This document shows positions 42,460-51,518 of a stretch of 64,000 nucleotides of DNA, piece after piece; within the stretch, counting starts at the first letter, position 1; the number at the start of each line of letters is the position of its first letter. The position numbers and the translations under genes were made by a program. The stretch is taken from positions 558,001 through 622,000 of the forward strand of contig NC_018514.1 of the NCBI RefSeq assembly GCF_000292915.1, given 5' to 3'. This DNA is from Burkholderia cepacia GG4. GTDB taxonomy: Bacteria; Pseudomonadota; Gammaproteobacteria; Burkholderiales; Burkholderiaceae. The notes under the pieces were generated by a model. It did not search any database. It saw nothing but the letters and a program-made list of their open reading frames with translations, and was not told where the DNA came from.

Positions 42460-43710
42460 ATGTCCCGGCTCGACTACACGTTGCTCGGCCCCTGCCTGCT
42501 CGCCATCGCGATCGACGCGATGGGGTTCGGGCTCGTCTACCCGATGATGTCCGCGATCTTCAGCGATCCGCACGCGGGCATCCTGCCGGCCGACGCCGGC
42601 GAGCACGCGCGCAATTTCTACCTCGGTCTCGGCTACGGGATCTATCCGTTATGCATGTTCTTCGGCTCGTCGCTGATGGGCGAGCTGTCGGATCGCTACG
42701 GCCGCCGCAGGATCCTGCTGCTGTGCGTGCTCGGTCTCGCGGCCGGCTATGCGCTGATGGCCGCCGGCGCGTGGCACGCGAGCGTCGCGCTGCTGCTGGC
42801 CGGCCGCGGGCTCACCGGCCTCGCGGCCGGCTGCCAGGGCATCGCGCAGGCGGCGATCACCGACGTGAGCACGCCCGGGAACAAGGCGTACAACATGAGC
42901 ATCATGTCGCTCGCATTCAGCGCCGGCGTGATCGTCGGCCCCGTGCTCGGCGGCGTCACGTCCGACCGGACGATTTCGCCGCTGTTCGACTACGGTACGC
43001 CGTTCGTGCTCGTCGCCGCGCTGTCGCTGGCCTGCGCGTTCTGGACCTGGGCGTCGTATCGCGACACGGCCGCGCCGCGCGGCGACACGCGTATCGATCC
43101 GCTGCTGCCGCTGCGGATCATTCGCGAAGCCGCGAGCCAGCGCAACGTCGCGTTCCTGTCGGTGGTGTTCTTCCTGATGCAGGTCGGCTACGGGCTTTAC
43201 CTGCAGACCATCATGCTGTTGCTGCAGGCCAGGTTCGGCTATACGAGCGCGCGGCTCGGGCTGTTCAGCGGCGTGATCGGCATCTGCTTCGTGTTCGGCC
43301 TGCTGTTCGTCGTGCGGCTGATGCTGCGCGTCTGGCGCGTGATCGACATCGCGAAGACGGGCCTGCTCGTCGCGGGCCTCGGCCAGATCCTGTCCGCGTG
43401 GTTCCCCCACGAGCCGGTGCTGTGGACGCTCGCGATGGTGGTCGGCTGCTTCGACATGGTTGCCTACACGACCATGTACACCGCGTTTTCCGATGCCGTC
43501 AGTGCGGACCGGCAGGGCTGGGCGCTCGGCGTCGCGGGCTCGGTGATGGCCGTTGCGTGGGTCGTGACGGGCGCGCTCACGAACCTGCTGCCGGTGGTCG
43601 GCGAGATCGGGCTGCTGCTGATCGGCGGCGCGGGGTTCCTGCTCAGCTTCGTGATGATGGTGTTCTACGGACGCAAGCAGGCGGGCGGGCGCACGGCGGC
43701 GCTGTCGTAG
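42460..43710 (+). CDS. MFS transporter, TCR/TetA-like
   Basis: 416 residues from ATG 42460 (GGAAGG upstream), twelve membrane segments. 'GFGLVYPMMSAIF' and 'GSSLMGELSDRYGRRRILLLCVLGLAAGYALMA' are the TM1 and loop 2-3 motifs of 12-TM drug:H+ antiporters; 'RGLTGLAAGCQGIAQAAITDV' matches motif C-adjacent sequence. It is probably an exporter of small hydrophobic compounds. The isochorismatase-family gene follows by 204 nt on the same strand. Confidence 0.88.
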   Translation: MSRLDYTLLGPCLLAIAIDAMGFGLVYPMMSAIFSDPHAGILPADAGEHARNFYLGLGYGIYPLCMFFGSSLMGELSDRYGRRRILLLCVLGLAAGYALMAAGAWHASVALLLAGRGLTGLAAGCQGIAQAAITDVSTPGNKAYNMSIMSLAFSAGVIVGPVLGGVTSDRTISPLFDYGTPFVLVAALSLACAFWTWASYRDTAAPRGDTRIDPLLPLRIIREAASQRNVAFLSVVFFLMQVGYGLYLQTIMLLLQARFGYTSARLGLFSGVIGICFVFGLLFVVRLMLRVWRVIDIAKTGLLVAGLGQILSAWFPHEPVLWTLAMVVGCFDMVAYTTMYTAFSDAVSADRQGWALGVAGSVMAVAWVVTGALTNLLPVVGEIGLLLIGGAGFLLSFVMMVFYGRKQAGGRTAALS

Positions 43711-43914
43711 GCGGCCGTGCGCAGGTTGGCCCGATCCTGTCGGACGTTGTCCTGACGGCCGCTGTCGCGGATGGCCGAGCGGCCCGACACTGGCGTCTCG
43801 CGGTCACGGCAGGCTTGCCACCGGCGCAAACCCGACCGGGGCCTCGCATGGCGACCACGGCCTGGCCGGATCGCCGTTCCGTTCGATGTGCCAACCTGGA
43901 GTAGAGAGCGACCC

Positions 43915-44526
43915 ATGCAACATCCGACCATCCGCACGCTGGCCGGCGCGAGCGCGCCGGCGTCGATCGACGCTGCCCGCACCGCGCTGCTCGTGATCGA
44001 TTTCCAGAACGAATATTTCAGCGGCCGCCTTCCGATTCCGGAAGGGCCGCGCGCGCTCGGCAATGCGCAGCGCGTGATCGCGTTCGCCGAGCGCGCGGGT
44101 ATTCCGGTCTTCCACATCCAGCACGTCGGCGCGGCCGACGGCCCGATCTTCGCCGACGGCAGCGACGGTTTCGGCTTTCATGCGGACCTGCAGCCGGCGC
44201 CGCATCACGCGGTCGTGAAGAAGACGTCGGTGAGCGTGTTTCCGACGACCGACATCGACGCGCGCCTGAAGGCGGCCGGCATCGACACGCTGATCGTCAC
44301 CGGGCTGATGACGCATGCGTGCGTCGCCGGCGCGGCGCGCGATGCGGTGCCGCTCGGCTATGCGGTGATCATCGTCGACGACGCGTGTGCGACGCGCGAC
44401 CTCGACGTCGCGGACGGCGGCACGGTGCCGCACCGCGACCTCCATCGCGCCACGCTGGCCGCACTGTCGGACACGTTCGGCGACGTGCTGTCGACCGAGC
44501 AGGTGCTCGCGCTCCGCGTCGCCTGA
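43915..44526 (+). CDS. Isochorismatase-family cysteine hydrolase
   Basis: 203 residues. The catalytic triad of the family is visible: Asp in 'ALLVIDFQNEYFSG', Lys in 'HAVVKKTSVSVF' and Cys in 'LIVTGLMTHACVAGAARDA', preceded by the non-prolyl cis peptide region. These enzymes hydrolyse amides such as nicotinamide, N-carbamoyl compounds, or isochorismate. The C-terminal 'HRDLHRATLAALSDTFGDVLSTEQVL' is common to YcaC/nicotinamidase-like members. Substrate not predictable. Confidence 0.9.
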   Translation: MQHPTIRTLAGASAPASIDAARTALLVIDFQNEYFSGRLPIPEGPRALGNAQRVIAFAERAGIPVFHIQHVGAADGPIFADGSDGFGFHADLQPAPHHAVVKKTSVSVFPTTDIDARLKAAGIDTLIVTGLMTHACVAGAARDAVPLGYAVIIVDDACATRDLDVADGGTVPHRDLHRATLAALSDTFGDVLSTEQVLALRVA

Positions 44527-44577
44527 CGAACGCCCGGCCGACACGCAAGCGGCACGCGAGCCGCACTCAAGCGGCGC

Positions 44578-46203
44578 TCAATCCGCCCAGCCCGGCGCGG
44601 CGTACACGACCTCGCCGCGGAAGCACGTCTCGATCACCCGCGTTTGCGCGAAGGTGCCGACCGGGTGCTCGAACGGATTGCGGTCGAGGATCGCGAGGCT
44701 CGCATCCTTGCCCGCTTCCAGCGAGCCCGTGCAGTCGTCGAAGCGCAGCGCATACGCAGTGTTCACCGTATACGCCTCGAGCATCGTGAGCAGGTCGAGG
44801 CGTTCGTGCGGATTCCACGGCGGGCTGTCCGGCTGCTCGATCAACCGATGCGTGACACCGGTCTGGATGATCTGCATCGGGTCCATGGTGCTGACCGACC
44901 AGTCGGAACCGGCGGCGAGCAGCGCGCCCGCGTTGCGCAGGCTGCGGAACGGATAGTTGCGCGCGGTGCGCTCGGCGCCGAGCAGGTCGCGGTAGAGCTG
45001 TTGTTGTTCCTCGCGCGCGGCCGTCCACAGGGTCTGCACGCTCGCGATCGCGCCGAGCCGGTTGAAGCGGCCCATGTCGGCCGGATCGACCAGCTGCAGG
45101 TGCGCGAGCTGCGCGCGCCGGTCGCGCATCCCGTTGCGGCGTTGTACGTGTTCGAGCGCGTCCAGCGTCATGCGCACCGCTCGGTCGGCGAGCGTGTGGA
45201 AATGCAGGTCGAAGCCGGCCGTATCGGCGAGCAGGCAGATTTCGTTCAGCGCATCCTGGCTCCACAGCGCGAGACCACAGTCGTCGGTGCCGGCGTACGG
45301 TTCGAGCAGCGCGGCGGTTTTCGATTCGGGCACGCCGTCGACAAAGATCTTGACCGTATGCAGGCGCAGGTTGTCGCATTCGTATTCGCGACGCCACGCG
45401 GCGAAGCGCTCGATCTGCTCGCGCAGATCGCGGCGCGGGTTCGCGTAGAGGCCCGCGCTCACGTACGTCTTCAAGCGGCCTGCGCGTTGCGCGTCGGCGT
45501 AAGCCTTGAGCTCGGGCTCGTCGACGCGCGCGTCGAACCAGCCGGTGATCCCGTAGCCGTGTGCCATCGCGTGTGCCTTCGCGAGCGACTTCGGATAGCC
45601 GGCCGGGCTCAGTTGCGGAATGATCGGGCAGACGCGGTAGAACGCCGCTTCGTGCACGACTCCGTTCGGCATACCCGACGCATCGCGCTCGTATACGCCG
45701 CCGGTCGGATCGGGCGTGTCGGACGTGATGCCGGCTGCCTCCAGCCCTTTCGTATTGAGGCAGCCGCTGTGCACGTCGAAGCCGACCACGAGCAGCGGCC
45801 GGTCGGGCACGATCCGGTCGAGCAATGCACGGGTCGGGTACGCGCCGAACGCGGCGAGGTTGGCGCCGCCGAGATAGACCCACGGCTCGTTCGGCGTCGC
45901 ATCGGCACACGCGCGGATGCGCTGCAGGATCGCGTCCGGATCGTTGATCCCGGACAGGTCGAAGTCGCCGAGGATCTGATGGCCTTCGAGCGGATGCACG
46001 TGGCCGTCGATGAGGCCCGGCAGCATCAGCCGGCCGCCGAGATCGACATTGCGCGTCGCCGGGCCGGCGAGCGGGCGGATGTCGTCGTCGCGACCGACGG
46101 CGACGATCTTGCCGTCCTTCGTGGCGAGCGCCTGCGCGAAGCGGCGCTGCGCGTCGCCGGTGTAGAGCAGGCCGTTCAGGTAGATGGTGTCGGCGTATTG
46201 CAT
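44578..46203 (-). CDS. YtcJ/AepA-like amidohydrolase
   Basis: 541 residues from ATG 46203 (GGAGGAG 5 nt upstream). Metal motif 'GLIDGHVHPLEGH' (HxH) is near residue 67, the later His in 'DLHFHTLAD' near 333, and Asp in 'LAAGSDWSVSTMDPM' near 452: the amidohydrolase_3 pattern. The N-terminal 'DTIYLNGLLYTGD' and C-terminal 'GSLEAGKDASLAILDRNPF' form the small beta-sandwich. Cytoplasmic hydrolase of unknown amide. A 362-nt gap (46204-46565) separates it from the LuxR gene upstream on the same strand; I see no gene in the gap. Confidence 0.92.
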   Translation of the reverse strand: MQYADTIYLNGLLYTGDAQRRFAQALATKDGKIVAVGRDDDIRPLAGPATRNVDLGGRLMLPGLIDGHVHPLEGHQILGDFDLSGINDPDAILQRIRACADATPNEPWVYLGGANLAAFGAYPTRALLDRIVPDRPLLVVGFDVHSGCLNTKGLEAAGITSDTPDPTGGVYERDASGMPNGVVHEAAFYRVCPIIPQLSPAGYPKSLAKAHAMAHGYGITGWFDARVDEPELKAYADAQRAGRLKTYVSAGLYANPRRDLREQIERFAAWRREYECDNLRLHTVKIFVDGVPESKTAALLEPYAGTDDCGLALWSQDALNEICLLADTAGFDLHFHTLADRAVRMTLDALEHVQRRNGMRDRRAQLAHLQLVDPADMGRFNRLGAIASVQTLWTAAREEQQQLYRDLLGAERTARNYPFRSLRNAGALLAAGSDWSVSTMDPMQIIQTGVTHRLIEQPDSPPWNPHERLDLLTMLEAYTVNTAYALRFDDCTGSLEAGKDASLAILDRNPFEHPVGTFAQTRVIETCFRGEVVYAAPGWAD

Positions 46204-46565
46204 GGGTCTCCTCCGGTTCGGGGAATCGACGGACGCACGCATCCATCGGGCGGGCCGTCGGGCGCGCCTGGTCGCGTGGACCCGGTCGGGTTGGAATGGG
46301 ATGACGGGCGTCAGGCCCGCGTGCGGCGCGGCACGAGATGCCGGTTGCGCCGATCGATGCGCGTCGGCAGGTCGAGGGGGGACGCGTGCGCGGCCGTGCT
46401 GGCCGGCGTCCATCCGGGATTCGGCATTCCGTGTCTCCGTTGCATCCGGCGCGCCGCTGGCGTCGGGTGAGTCAGATACTAGGAGCGGGCCGGCCGGCTG
46501 TCTGTCATCGTTTTAAGGACAAGCCGCGACAAAGGCGCGGGAAGGCTGGGGGCGGGCGCGGCGAG

Positions 46566-47393
46566 CTAGCGGGCGCCGTCGGCGGGCGTGTCATCTTCGG
46601 TCACGCACCACGCGAACAGCCCGGCCCGGTTCGCGACGCCGAGCTTCGCGAGCGCGCGGCCGAGATAGGTGCGCACGCTGCTCGGCTTGAGCTCGAGTGT
46701 AGCGGCGATCTGCGGGACGGGGCGGCCTTGCAGCACGGCACGGCACACGAGCCGCTCGCGCTGCGACAGCGCCGCGCCGCTGGCCGCCAGCCTTTGCTCG
46801 AAGCGCTGCAGCAGCGCGCCGTCGTCCGGGCGCGGCGCGAGGCGCGCGAGCCGCGCATGCTGGATCAGCAGCGGCAGCACGAAATCGCCGAGTTGCCGCA
46901 GCAGGCTCAGCTCGGCCAGCGTGTACGACGGCTGGCCGCGCCGGCGGAACAGCGAGAACGCATAGACGTAGTCGCGTTCGCTGCCGAGCAGCGTGCAGTC
47001 CTCGCCGAGCTCGCCGAGCGCGAACTGGCGGCCGTATTCGGTCGCCGTGTCGATGTCCTCGTTGCACGAGAACACGAGCTGCGAATCGGTGACGCGTTCG
47101 ATATGCGGAAGCAGCGTGTCGTTGCGCCAGTCGCCCTGTGTATACAGATCGAGCGCATGGCGCGTGCCGCCGGGATCGTCGCCGCCCGCGAAGAACAGCA
47201 CGTCGACGCTGTCGACCGCTTGCGACCCCGCACCGCGTCGGTAGCGGGTCGCGACGCTGTAGTGGGACTGCGGGTCGACCGTTTCGCGCAGCCACGCCCA
47301 GAGCCGGGCGGGGAACTGCGGACTGCCGAGGCTGGCGACCAGGTCGCCGGCGCTGTTCAGGGAAATGTGGGCGGGGCTCATCTTGGACACCAT
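46566..47393 (-). CDS. LuxR-type HTH regulator without autoinducer domain
   Basis: 275 residues from ATG 47393, or 271 from ATG 47381; neither has a strong ribosome site. The C-terminal HTH is clear: 'LSQRERLVCRAVLQGRPVPQIAATLELKPSSVRTYLGRALAKLGVANRAGLFAW'. The N-terminal 200 residues ('SHYSVATRYRRGAGSQAVDSVDVLFFAGGDDPGGTRHALDLYTQGDW') are not the acyl-homoserine-lactone fold; it is the type often annotated only as helix-turn-helix regulator. It is upstream of the amidohydrolase and may activate it. Confidence 0.85.
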   Translation of the reverse strand: MVSKMSPAHISLNSAGDLVASLGSPQFPARLWAWLRETVDPQSHYSVATRYRRGAGSQAVDSVDVLFFAGGDDPGGTRHALDLYTQGDWRNDTLLPHIERVTDSQLVFSCNEDIDTATEYGRQFALGELGEDCTLLGSERDYVYAFSLFRRRGQPSYTLAELSLLRQLGDFVLPLLIQHARLARLAPRPDDGALLQRFEQRLAASGAALSQRERLVCRAVLQGRPVPQIAATLELKPSSVRTYLGRALAKLGVANRAGLFAWCVTEDDTPADGAR

Positions 47394-47566
47394 CTTCGCG
47401 AACGGCCGCCTGCGCCGGTCGTGCCGCGCGCGCGGCGGCGTGCGGGCGGGCGACGGCCCCGGTGCGGTCATGCGGGCCGGGGCGGCGTGGCGGCGAAGCC
47501 CGATTGTAGGGGACTTCGCCGGTGCCGGGCGGCCGTGCCGTTTCGCGCGGTGCCGGCCGCGCCGGA

Positions 47567-48043
47567 TCAGAACATCGTGTTCGGGTTCGCGGCGTTTTCG
47601 GGCACCGGCTGGATCACGTCCCAGTGCTCGACGATTCTGCCGCCCTTCACGCGAAAGATGTCGACCACCGCTTCGCCGCGATCGCCCGGGCGCTCTGTCG
47701 CATGCACGTGCAGATACACGAGATCGCCGTCGGTCGCGCTGCGGACGATGCGCGCGCGCGATGCGGGATTCTGCTTGAACGCGCCGACGAAGTACGACAC
47801 GAACGGCTGCTTGCCGTCGGACACATGCGGGTTGTGCTGCTTGTAGTTGTCCGCGACGACGGCTGCGGCCTCGACCGCTTCGTGCTTGTTGAAGAAGCGG
47901 TCGTAGAACGTCAGCACGAGCTGGCGGTTGGCTTCCTCGGCGGCCAGGTCGCGCGTGGCCGGGGCGGCGGCCAGCGCGGCCGCCGAAGCGGCAAGCAGGA
48001 CGAACGCGGCAACGGCGCGAACGGGGGAGCGGAGCGATGGCAT
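47567..48043 (-). CDS. Exported NTF2-like (SnoaL-type) protein
   Basis: 158 residues from ATG 48043 with a signal peptide (to about ALAAAP, residue 27). The mature part has the NTF2-like fold: 'ANRQLVLTFYDRFFNKHEAVEAAAVVADNYKQHNPHVSDGKQ', 'FVSYFVGAFKQNPASRARIVRSATDGDLVYLHVHA', 'VVDIFRVKGGRIVEHWDVIQPVPE'. It resembles the secreted SnoaL-like/YybH predicted ester cyclase group. It is divergent from an HxlR regulator with a 10-bp inverted repeat between them. Confidence 0.88.
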   Translation of the reverse strand: MPSLRSPVRAVAAFVLLAASAAALAAAPATRDLAAEEANRQLVLTFYDRFFNKHEAVEAAAVVADNYKQHNPHVSDGKQPFVSYFVGAFKQNPASRARIVRSATDGDLVYLHVHATERPGDRGEAVVDIFRVKGGRIVEHWDVIQPVPENAANPNTMF

Positions 48044-48245
48044 GTGGCGTGTTCCTTGTCTGGCGATTCGTTGACGGGCGCGCGGTGCGCGAGTGGGGAT
48101 GATGCCGATCGCAGCCATCGGCGGGCGACGGGGAGCCCGGCGACACGCGTGGCCGGAGCGCATCCGCATGCTTCGGAGAACTGGAAAATCGGTGCGGCTG
48201 TCAGGACGATCGAATGGTACAGTTGCCGCGAACCCGTCACAAGAA

Positions 48246-48280
48246 GTCATCGCGGAGTGAACAGGTCACACCGCGATGAC
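48246..48280. promoter_or_regulatory. Perfect 10-bp inverted repeat upstream of the HxlR gene
   Basis: GTCATCGCGG (48246-48255) and CCGCGATGAC (48271-48280) flank a 15-nt spacer that itself holds GTGA...TCAC. It lies 31 nt before the HxlR start, in the divergent region with the NTF2-like gene. Candidate HxlR operator, or a leader hairpin. Confidence 0.5.
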
Positions 48281-48310
48281 CGTGTGTTGCCCGTGAAGGA
48301 GAGTCCTGTC

Positions 48311-48697
48311 ATGCCGTTTCCGTCCGCCGACGCATCCGTCGAACTCGATCAGCCATGCCCGATCCGCGATGTACTCGACCGCATCGGCGACCAGTGGAGT
48401 CTGCTCGTGCTCGAAGCGCTGTCCGGCGGCACGATGCGCTTCAACGAACTCGGCCGCGAGATCGGCGACGTGTCGAACCAGATGCTGTCGCGCACGCTGA
48501 AGCGCCTCGAGCAGGACGGCTTCGTCAGCCGCACGCTGTTCGCCGAAGTGCCGCCGCGCACCGAAGATGCGCTGACCGATCTCGGGCGTTCGTTCCTGAC
48601 GCCGATGCAGGCGATGATCCGCTGGGCCGACGAACATCATCGTGCGATTTGTGCGGCGCGTCGCCGGGCGCGCGAGCTGGACGGCAGCGGGCGTTGA
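48311..48697 (+). CDS. HxlR-family transcriptional regulator
   Basis: 128 residues from ATG 48311 (AAGGAG upstream). The DUF24 winged helix is evident: 'CPIRDVLDRIGDQWSLLVLEALSGGTMRFNELGREIGDVSNQMLSRTLKRLEQDGFVSRTLFAEVPPRTEDALTDLG' in segments, with the N-terminal Cys at residue 16 conserved in redox- or aldehyde-sensing HxlR proteins. It probably controls the divergent NTF2-like gene. The 553-nt gap after it (48698-49250) shows no gene I can support. Confidence 0.93.
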   Translation: MPFPSADASVELDQPCPIRDVLDRIGDQWSLLVLEALSGGTMRFNELGREIGDVSNQMLSRTLKRLEQDGFVSRTLFAEVPPRTEDALTDLGRSFLTPMQAMIRWADEHHRAICAARRRARELDGSGR

Positions 48698-49250
48698 GCG
48701 GGCCGCGCTCATGCGGCCGCGTGGGCACGGCACGTCTGCATGGATCGGCTGCGGTGCCGGATAATTTCGTCATCCGAATGTTTTGGGCGGCGTGGATGGC
48801 TTGCGTGAGCGTTGTCACGCAGGCTGCAGCGTGCTCGTGAAGCGATTGGCGCCTGCTGAAGCGTGCGGCCTGTCGTGATCGACGCATCTGCGATTGACAT
48901 CCGCGCGGTGCGCCGGCGTGCGAGCCGGACGCTGCGACGTGCCGATCGTCAGGGGCGCAGAAGCGGCGAGTTGCGGCACGAGGCGATTCGGTAAGGTGAG
49001 GGCGGGCATCGGGCATTCGCCTGAGTCCGATACGCCCGATCGGTGAGACGCGGGCGTCCCTGATATGAAATGCAGTGGCGCATCCCGCTGCGCGTGCGTG
49101 GCGGACCGTTGGCGGGGGCCGGATCGGGCGATGCCGGCCGATACCGGTATGGGCCGGCCCACTGGCCGGGCCCGTCGCCCTGCGGCCGAACGGTGCGGGC
49201 GCGCCCGCCGTCCGGCTGCGCGCCGTCCGAGGGGCGGCGCGGGCGGCTGC

Positions 49251-49622
49251 CTATCGCCAGCCGCCGTCGACGTAGACCCACGCCGGGCCTTGGCGGCGCC
49301 AGTAGCCGGGGGCCCATCGACGCCCCGGGCGGCGCGCGACCCAGCGGCCGGACACCCATATATAGTGGCCGCGCTCCCAGCGCCAGTAGCCGTCGGTCCA
49401 GATATAGCCGTGCGGCCTCGGCGGCGGCGGCCGGCGGTCGTGCCGCGGTGCCGGCGGTGCAAAGCCGGGGCGATCGCCATAGGGCGGCCTGCCGGGCCCG
49501 GGGTTTGGCCCCGGCCGGTACCCGGGCGGCACGGGCTGGGCCGAGGCGGTACGCAGCCAGCCGCCGGTGCCGGCGAGGGCGGCGGTCAATCCGATGGCGC
49601 GCAACAACGAGCGTCGATTCAT
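49251..49622 (-). CDS. Exported YXWGXW repeat protein
   Basis: 123 residues. The N-terminus 'MNRRSLLRAIGLTAALAG' is an export signal with a twin-arginine look. Then comes a Pro/Arg-rich linker ('VPPGYRPGPNPGPGRPPYGD'), then repeats of the Tyr/Trp-rich type: 'GYIWTDGYWRWERGHYIWVSGRWV', 'GRRWAPGYWRRQGPAWVYVDGGWR'. The family (YXWGXW/BcpO-related) is common in Burkholderia cell envelopes; function unknown. GC and composition are extreme, typical of the family. Confidence 0.85.
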   Translation of the reverse strand: MNRRSLLRAIGLTAALAGTGGWLRTASAQPVPPGYRPGPNPGPGRPPYGDRPGFAPPAPRHDRRPPPPRPHGYIWTDGYWRWERGHYIWVSGRWVARRPGRRWAPGYWRRQGPAWVYVDGGWR

Positions 49623-49804
49623 GGCGGGTCCTCTGGTGTAATCGAGTCTGCCTTACATTAGCCTGCCGGTCCCGCGGCCGGGTTACGCGGGCCGTTAAGG
49701 CTGTTACCGCATGTCACGGCGGCGCGGGGCGCCGTCGGCCGCGTAGTGCAGGCCACCCGTTTCGCGGGGCCCGGAGGACGCATGACGGCCGCCGCAGCCG
49801 CTCG

Positions 49805-50230
49805 CCCTGTGTTTACTGTTGGGTCACCGGGTTTTAGGTGGACAAACCTAGTATTTGGGACTAAATTGAGTAAAAATTACCGTTTTTTCGGGTTTGCACG
49901 GTTTCCGTTTGTTGTTTCTATGCAACCGTCAAGACGATGACATGAAAGAATGATGGGATGAAGGCCTCCAAAAAGCAGGCGTCAAGAAGTCAAAAAAAGA
50001 CGTTAAAACAAATACTTATGACTAGTCCCTACTTTCATTATTTCTAGTTTTGGAAAAGCTTATTTCTTTATTTGCAGATCGCGCCCCTAGGGTACACCCC
50101 TAAACTCACGGTTCCCAAACGGGCAACTATCCGGGCGCAGCCAGCAGGACCGATGGCGTTTCCGGGCGGTTGCAGACCGTTTATGAACAAGGTCGCGAGA
50201 CCTGCCTCTTTTTAGAAGGGAGCTCCACGA
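49805..50230 (+). promoter_or_regulatory. AT-rich porin promoter and leader region
   Basis: From about 49805 to 50085 base composition falls sharply (runs such as AAAAATTACCGTTTTTT, GTCAAAAAAAGACG, TTATTTCTTTATTTG) against GC-rich flanks. It is followed by CCCTAGGGTACACCCCTA (50092-50103 region, a TAGGG/CCCTA dyad) and a leader ending in AGAAGGGAGCT before ATG 50231. No gene is seen in the 608-nt gap 49623-50230. The composition suits UP-element and OmpR/H-NS-type control of a strongly expressed porin; exact -35/-10 were not assigned. Confidence 0.55.
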
Positions 50231-51331
50231 ATGAACAAGACTCTGATCGTTGCAGCAGCTGCAGCATCGTTCGCTACCGTCGCTCACGCGCAAAGCAGCG
50301 TCACGCTGTACGGCGTGCTGGACGCAGGCATCACCTACCAAAGCAACGTCCAGAACGCAGCCGGCCAAGGCAAGTCGCTGTGGTCGATGGGTTCGGGCAT
50401 TGACCAGAGCCGCTTCGGCCTGCGCGGTTCGGAAGACCTCGGTGGCGGCCTGAAGGCGATCTTCACGTTGGAGAGCGGCTTCAACATCGGCAACGGCAAG
50501 TTCGCGAACGGCAACGGCGGCATGTTCAACCGTCAAGCATTCGTCGGCCTGTCGAGCCAGTACGGCACGGTTACGCTGGGTAAGCAATACGACGCAACGC
50601 AAGACTACCTGGCGCCGCTGACGGCAACGGGTTCGTGGGGCGGCACGTACTTCGCGCACCCGCTGAACAATGACCGTCTGAGCACGAACGGCGACGTCGC
50701 GCTGAACAACACCGTCAAGTACACGAGCGCGAACTACGCTGGCCTGCAATTCGGCGGCACGTACTCGTTCTCGAACAACACGAACTTCGGCAACAACCGC
50801 GCATACAGCGGCGGCGTGTCGTACCAGTTCCAAGGCCTGAAGCTGGGTGCAGCTTACTCGCAATCGAACATCGGTGATCCGCTGAACACGGCAGGCGCAG
50901 TCAACGCGTTCGCCGCACAAGGCCGCAACCGTACGTTCGGCGCAGCTGCTGCATACGCATTCGGCCCGGCGCAAGTCGGTGCAGCATGGACGCAATCGCG
51001 TCTGGACAACCAAGCAAACGGCACGGGCTCGCTGCGCGCTGACAACTACGAAGTCAACGCAAAGTACAACCTGACGCCGGCTCTCGGCCTGGGTGCTGCT
51101 TACACGTACACGAACGCGAAGTTCGAAGGCAGCAGCGCGCACTGGAACCAGTTCGGCCTGCAAGCTGACTACTCGCTGTCGAAGCGCACGGACGTGTACG
51201 CACAAGCTGTGTACCAACGTGCATCGAAGAACGCCGGCGGCGCTTCGATCTACAACGGCGACATCAACACGGCTCCGAGCTCGTCGATCAACCAAACCGC
51301 AGCAACGGTTGGTCTGCGTCACCGCTTCTAA
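50231..51331 (+). CDS. General diffusion porin (Gram-negative porin_4, Burkholderia OpcP/Omp38 type)
   Basis: 366 residues from ATG 50231 with GGGAG 7 nt upstream. Signal peptide 'MNKTLIVAAAAASFATVAHA' is cleaved before QSSVTLYGVLDAG, the standard beta-proteobacterial porin start. Sixteen-strand features follow ('RFGLRGSEDLGGGLKAIFTLE', 'GGMFNRQAFVGLSSQYGTVTLGKQYD') and the protein ends in Phe (TVGLRHRF), the outer-membrane assembly signal. Codon use differs from neighbours (many GCA, CAA, AAC, ACG), as in very highly expressed genes. A strong terminator follows. Confidence 0.95.
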   Translation: MNKTLIVAAAAASFATVAHAQSSVTLYGVLDAGITYQSNVQNAAGQGKSLWSMGSGIDQSRFGLRGSEDLGGGLKAIFTLESGFNIGNGKFANGNGGMFNRQAFVGLSSQYGTVTLGKQYDATQDYLAPLTATGSWGGTYFAHPLNNDRLSTNGDVALNNTVKYTSANYAGLQFGGTYSFSNNTNFGNNRAYSGGVSYQFQGLKLGAAYSQSNIGDPLNTAGAVNAFAAQGRNRTFGAAAAYAFGPAQVGAAWTQSRLDNQANGTGSLRADNYEVNAKYNLTPALGLGAAYTYTNAKFEGSSAHWNQFGLQADYSLSKRTDVYAQAVYQRASKNAGGASIYNGDINTAPSSSINQTAATVGLRHRF

Positions 51332-51364
51332 GCGTGACGGCTGGGTAACCAGCTTCGCAGCATC

Positions 51365-51393
51365 AAAAAAGGCGCCTTCGGGCGCCTTTTTTT
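51365..51393. terminator. Intrinsic terminator after the porin gene
   Basis: AAAAAA GGCGCC TTCG GGCGCC TTTTTTT: stable 6-bp GC stem with UUCG tetraloop, A-run before and seven T after, usable in both directions. It is 33 nt past the porin stop. Confidence 0.92.
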
Positions 51394-51448
51394 CGTCCAT
51401 CGGTGGCAGCAACGCATCCAGCAGCGACGATGCATCGCGTCAGGACGC

Positions 51449-51476
51449 AAAAAAGCGAGGCCCTGGACCTCGCTTT
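51449..51476 (-). terminator. Intrinsic terminator for rnk
   Basis: Minus-strand reading: AAAGCGAGG, loop TCCAGGG, CCTCGCTTT followed by more T (51454-51449). It lies 42 nt downstream of the rnk stop and faces the porin terminator. Confidence 0.8.
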
Positions 51477-51518
51477 ACGTTTTTGTGCCGTGAGGTGCGC
51501 CGCAGGCCGGCGGTGGCG

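Noticed and set aside
49065..49837. Plus-strand frames of 198-255 codons over the YXWGXW gene
   Set aside because: Compositionally extreme (Arg/Gly/Ala) antisense translations without a ribosome site; the minus-strand gene has a signal sequence and family repeats.
50087..51412. A 441-codon open frame running opposite the whole porin gene
   Set aside because: It reads as a Val/Arg/Cys-rich string with no domain and no ribosome site. The porin's restricted codon choice simply lacks codons that give stops on the other strand.
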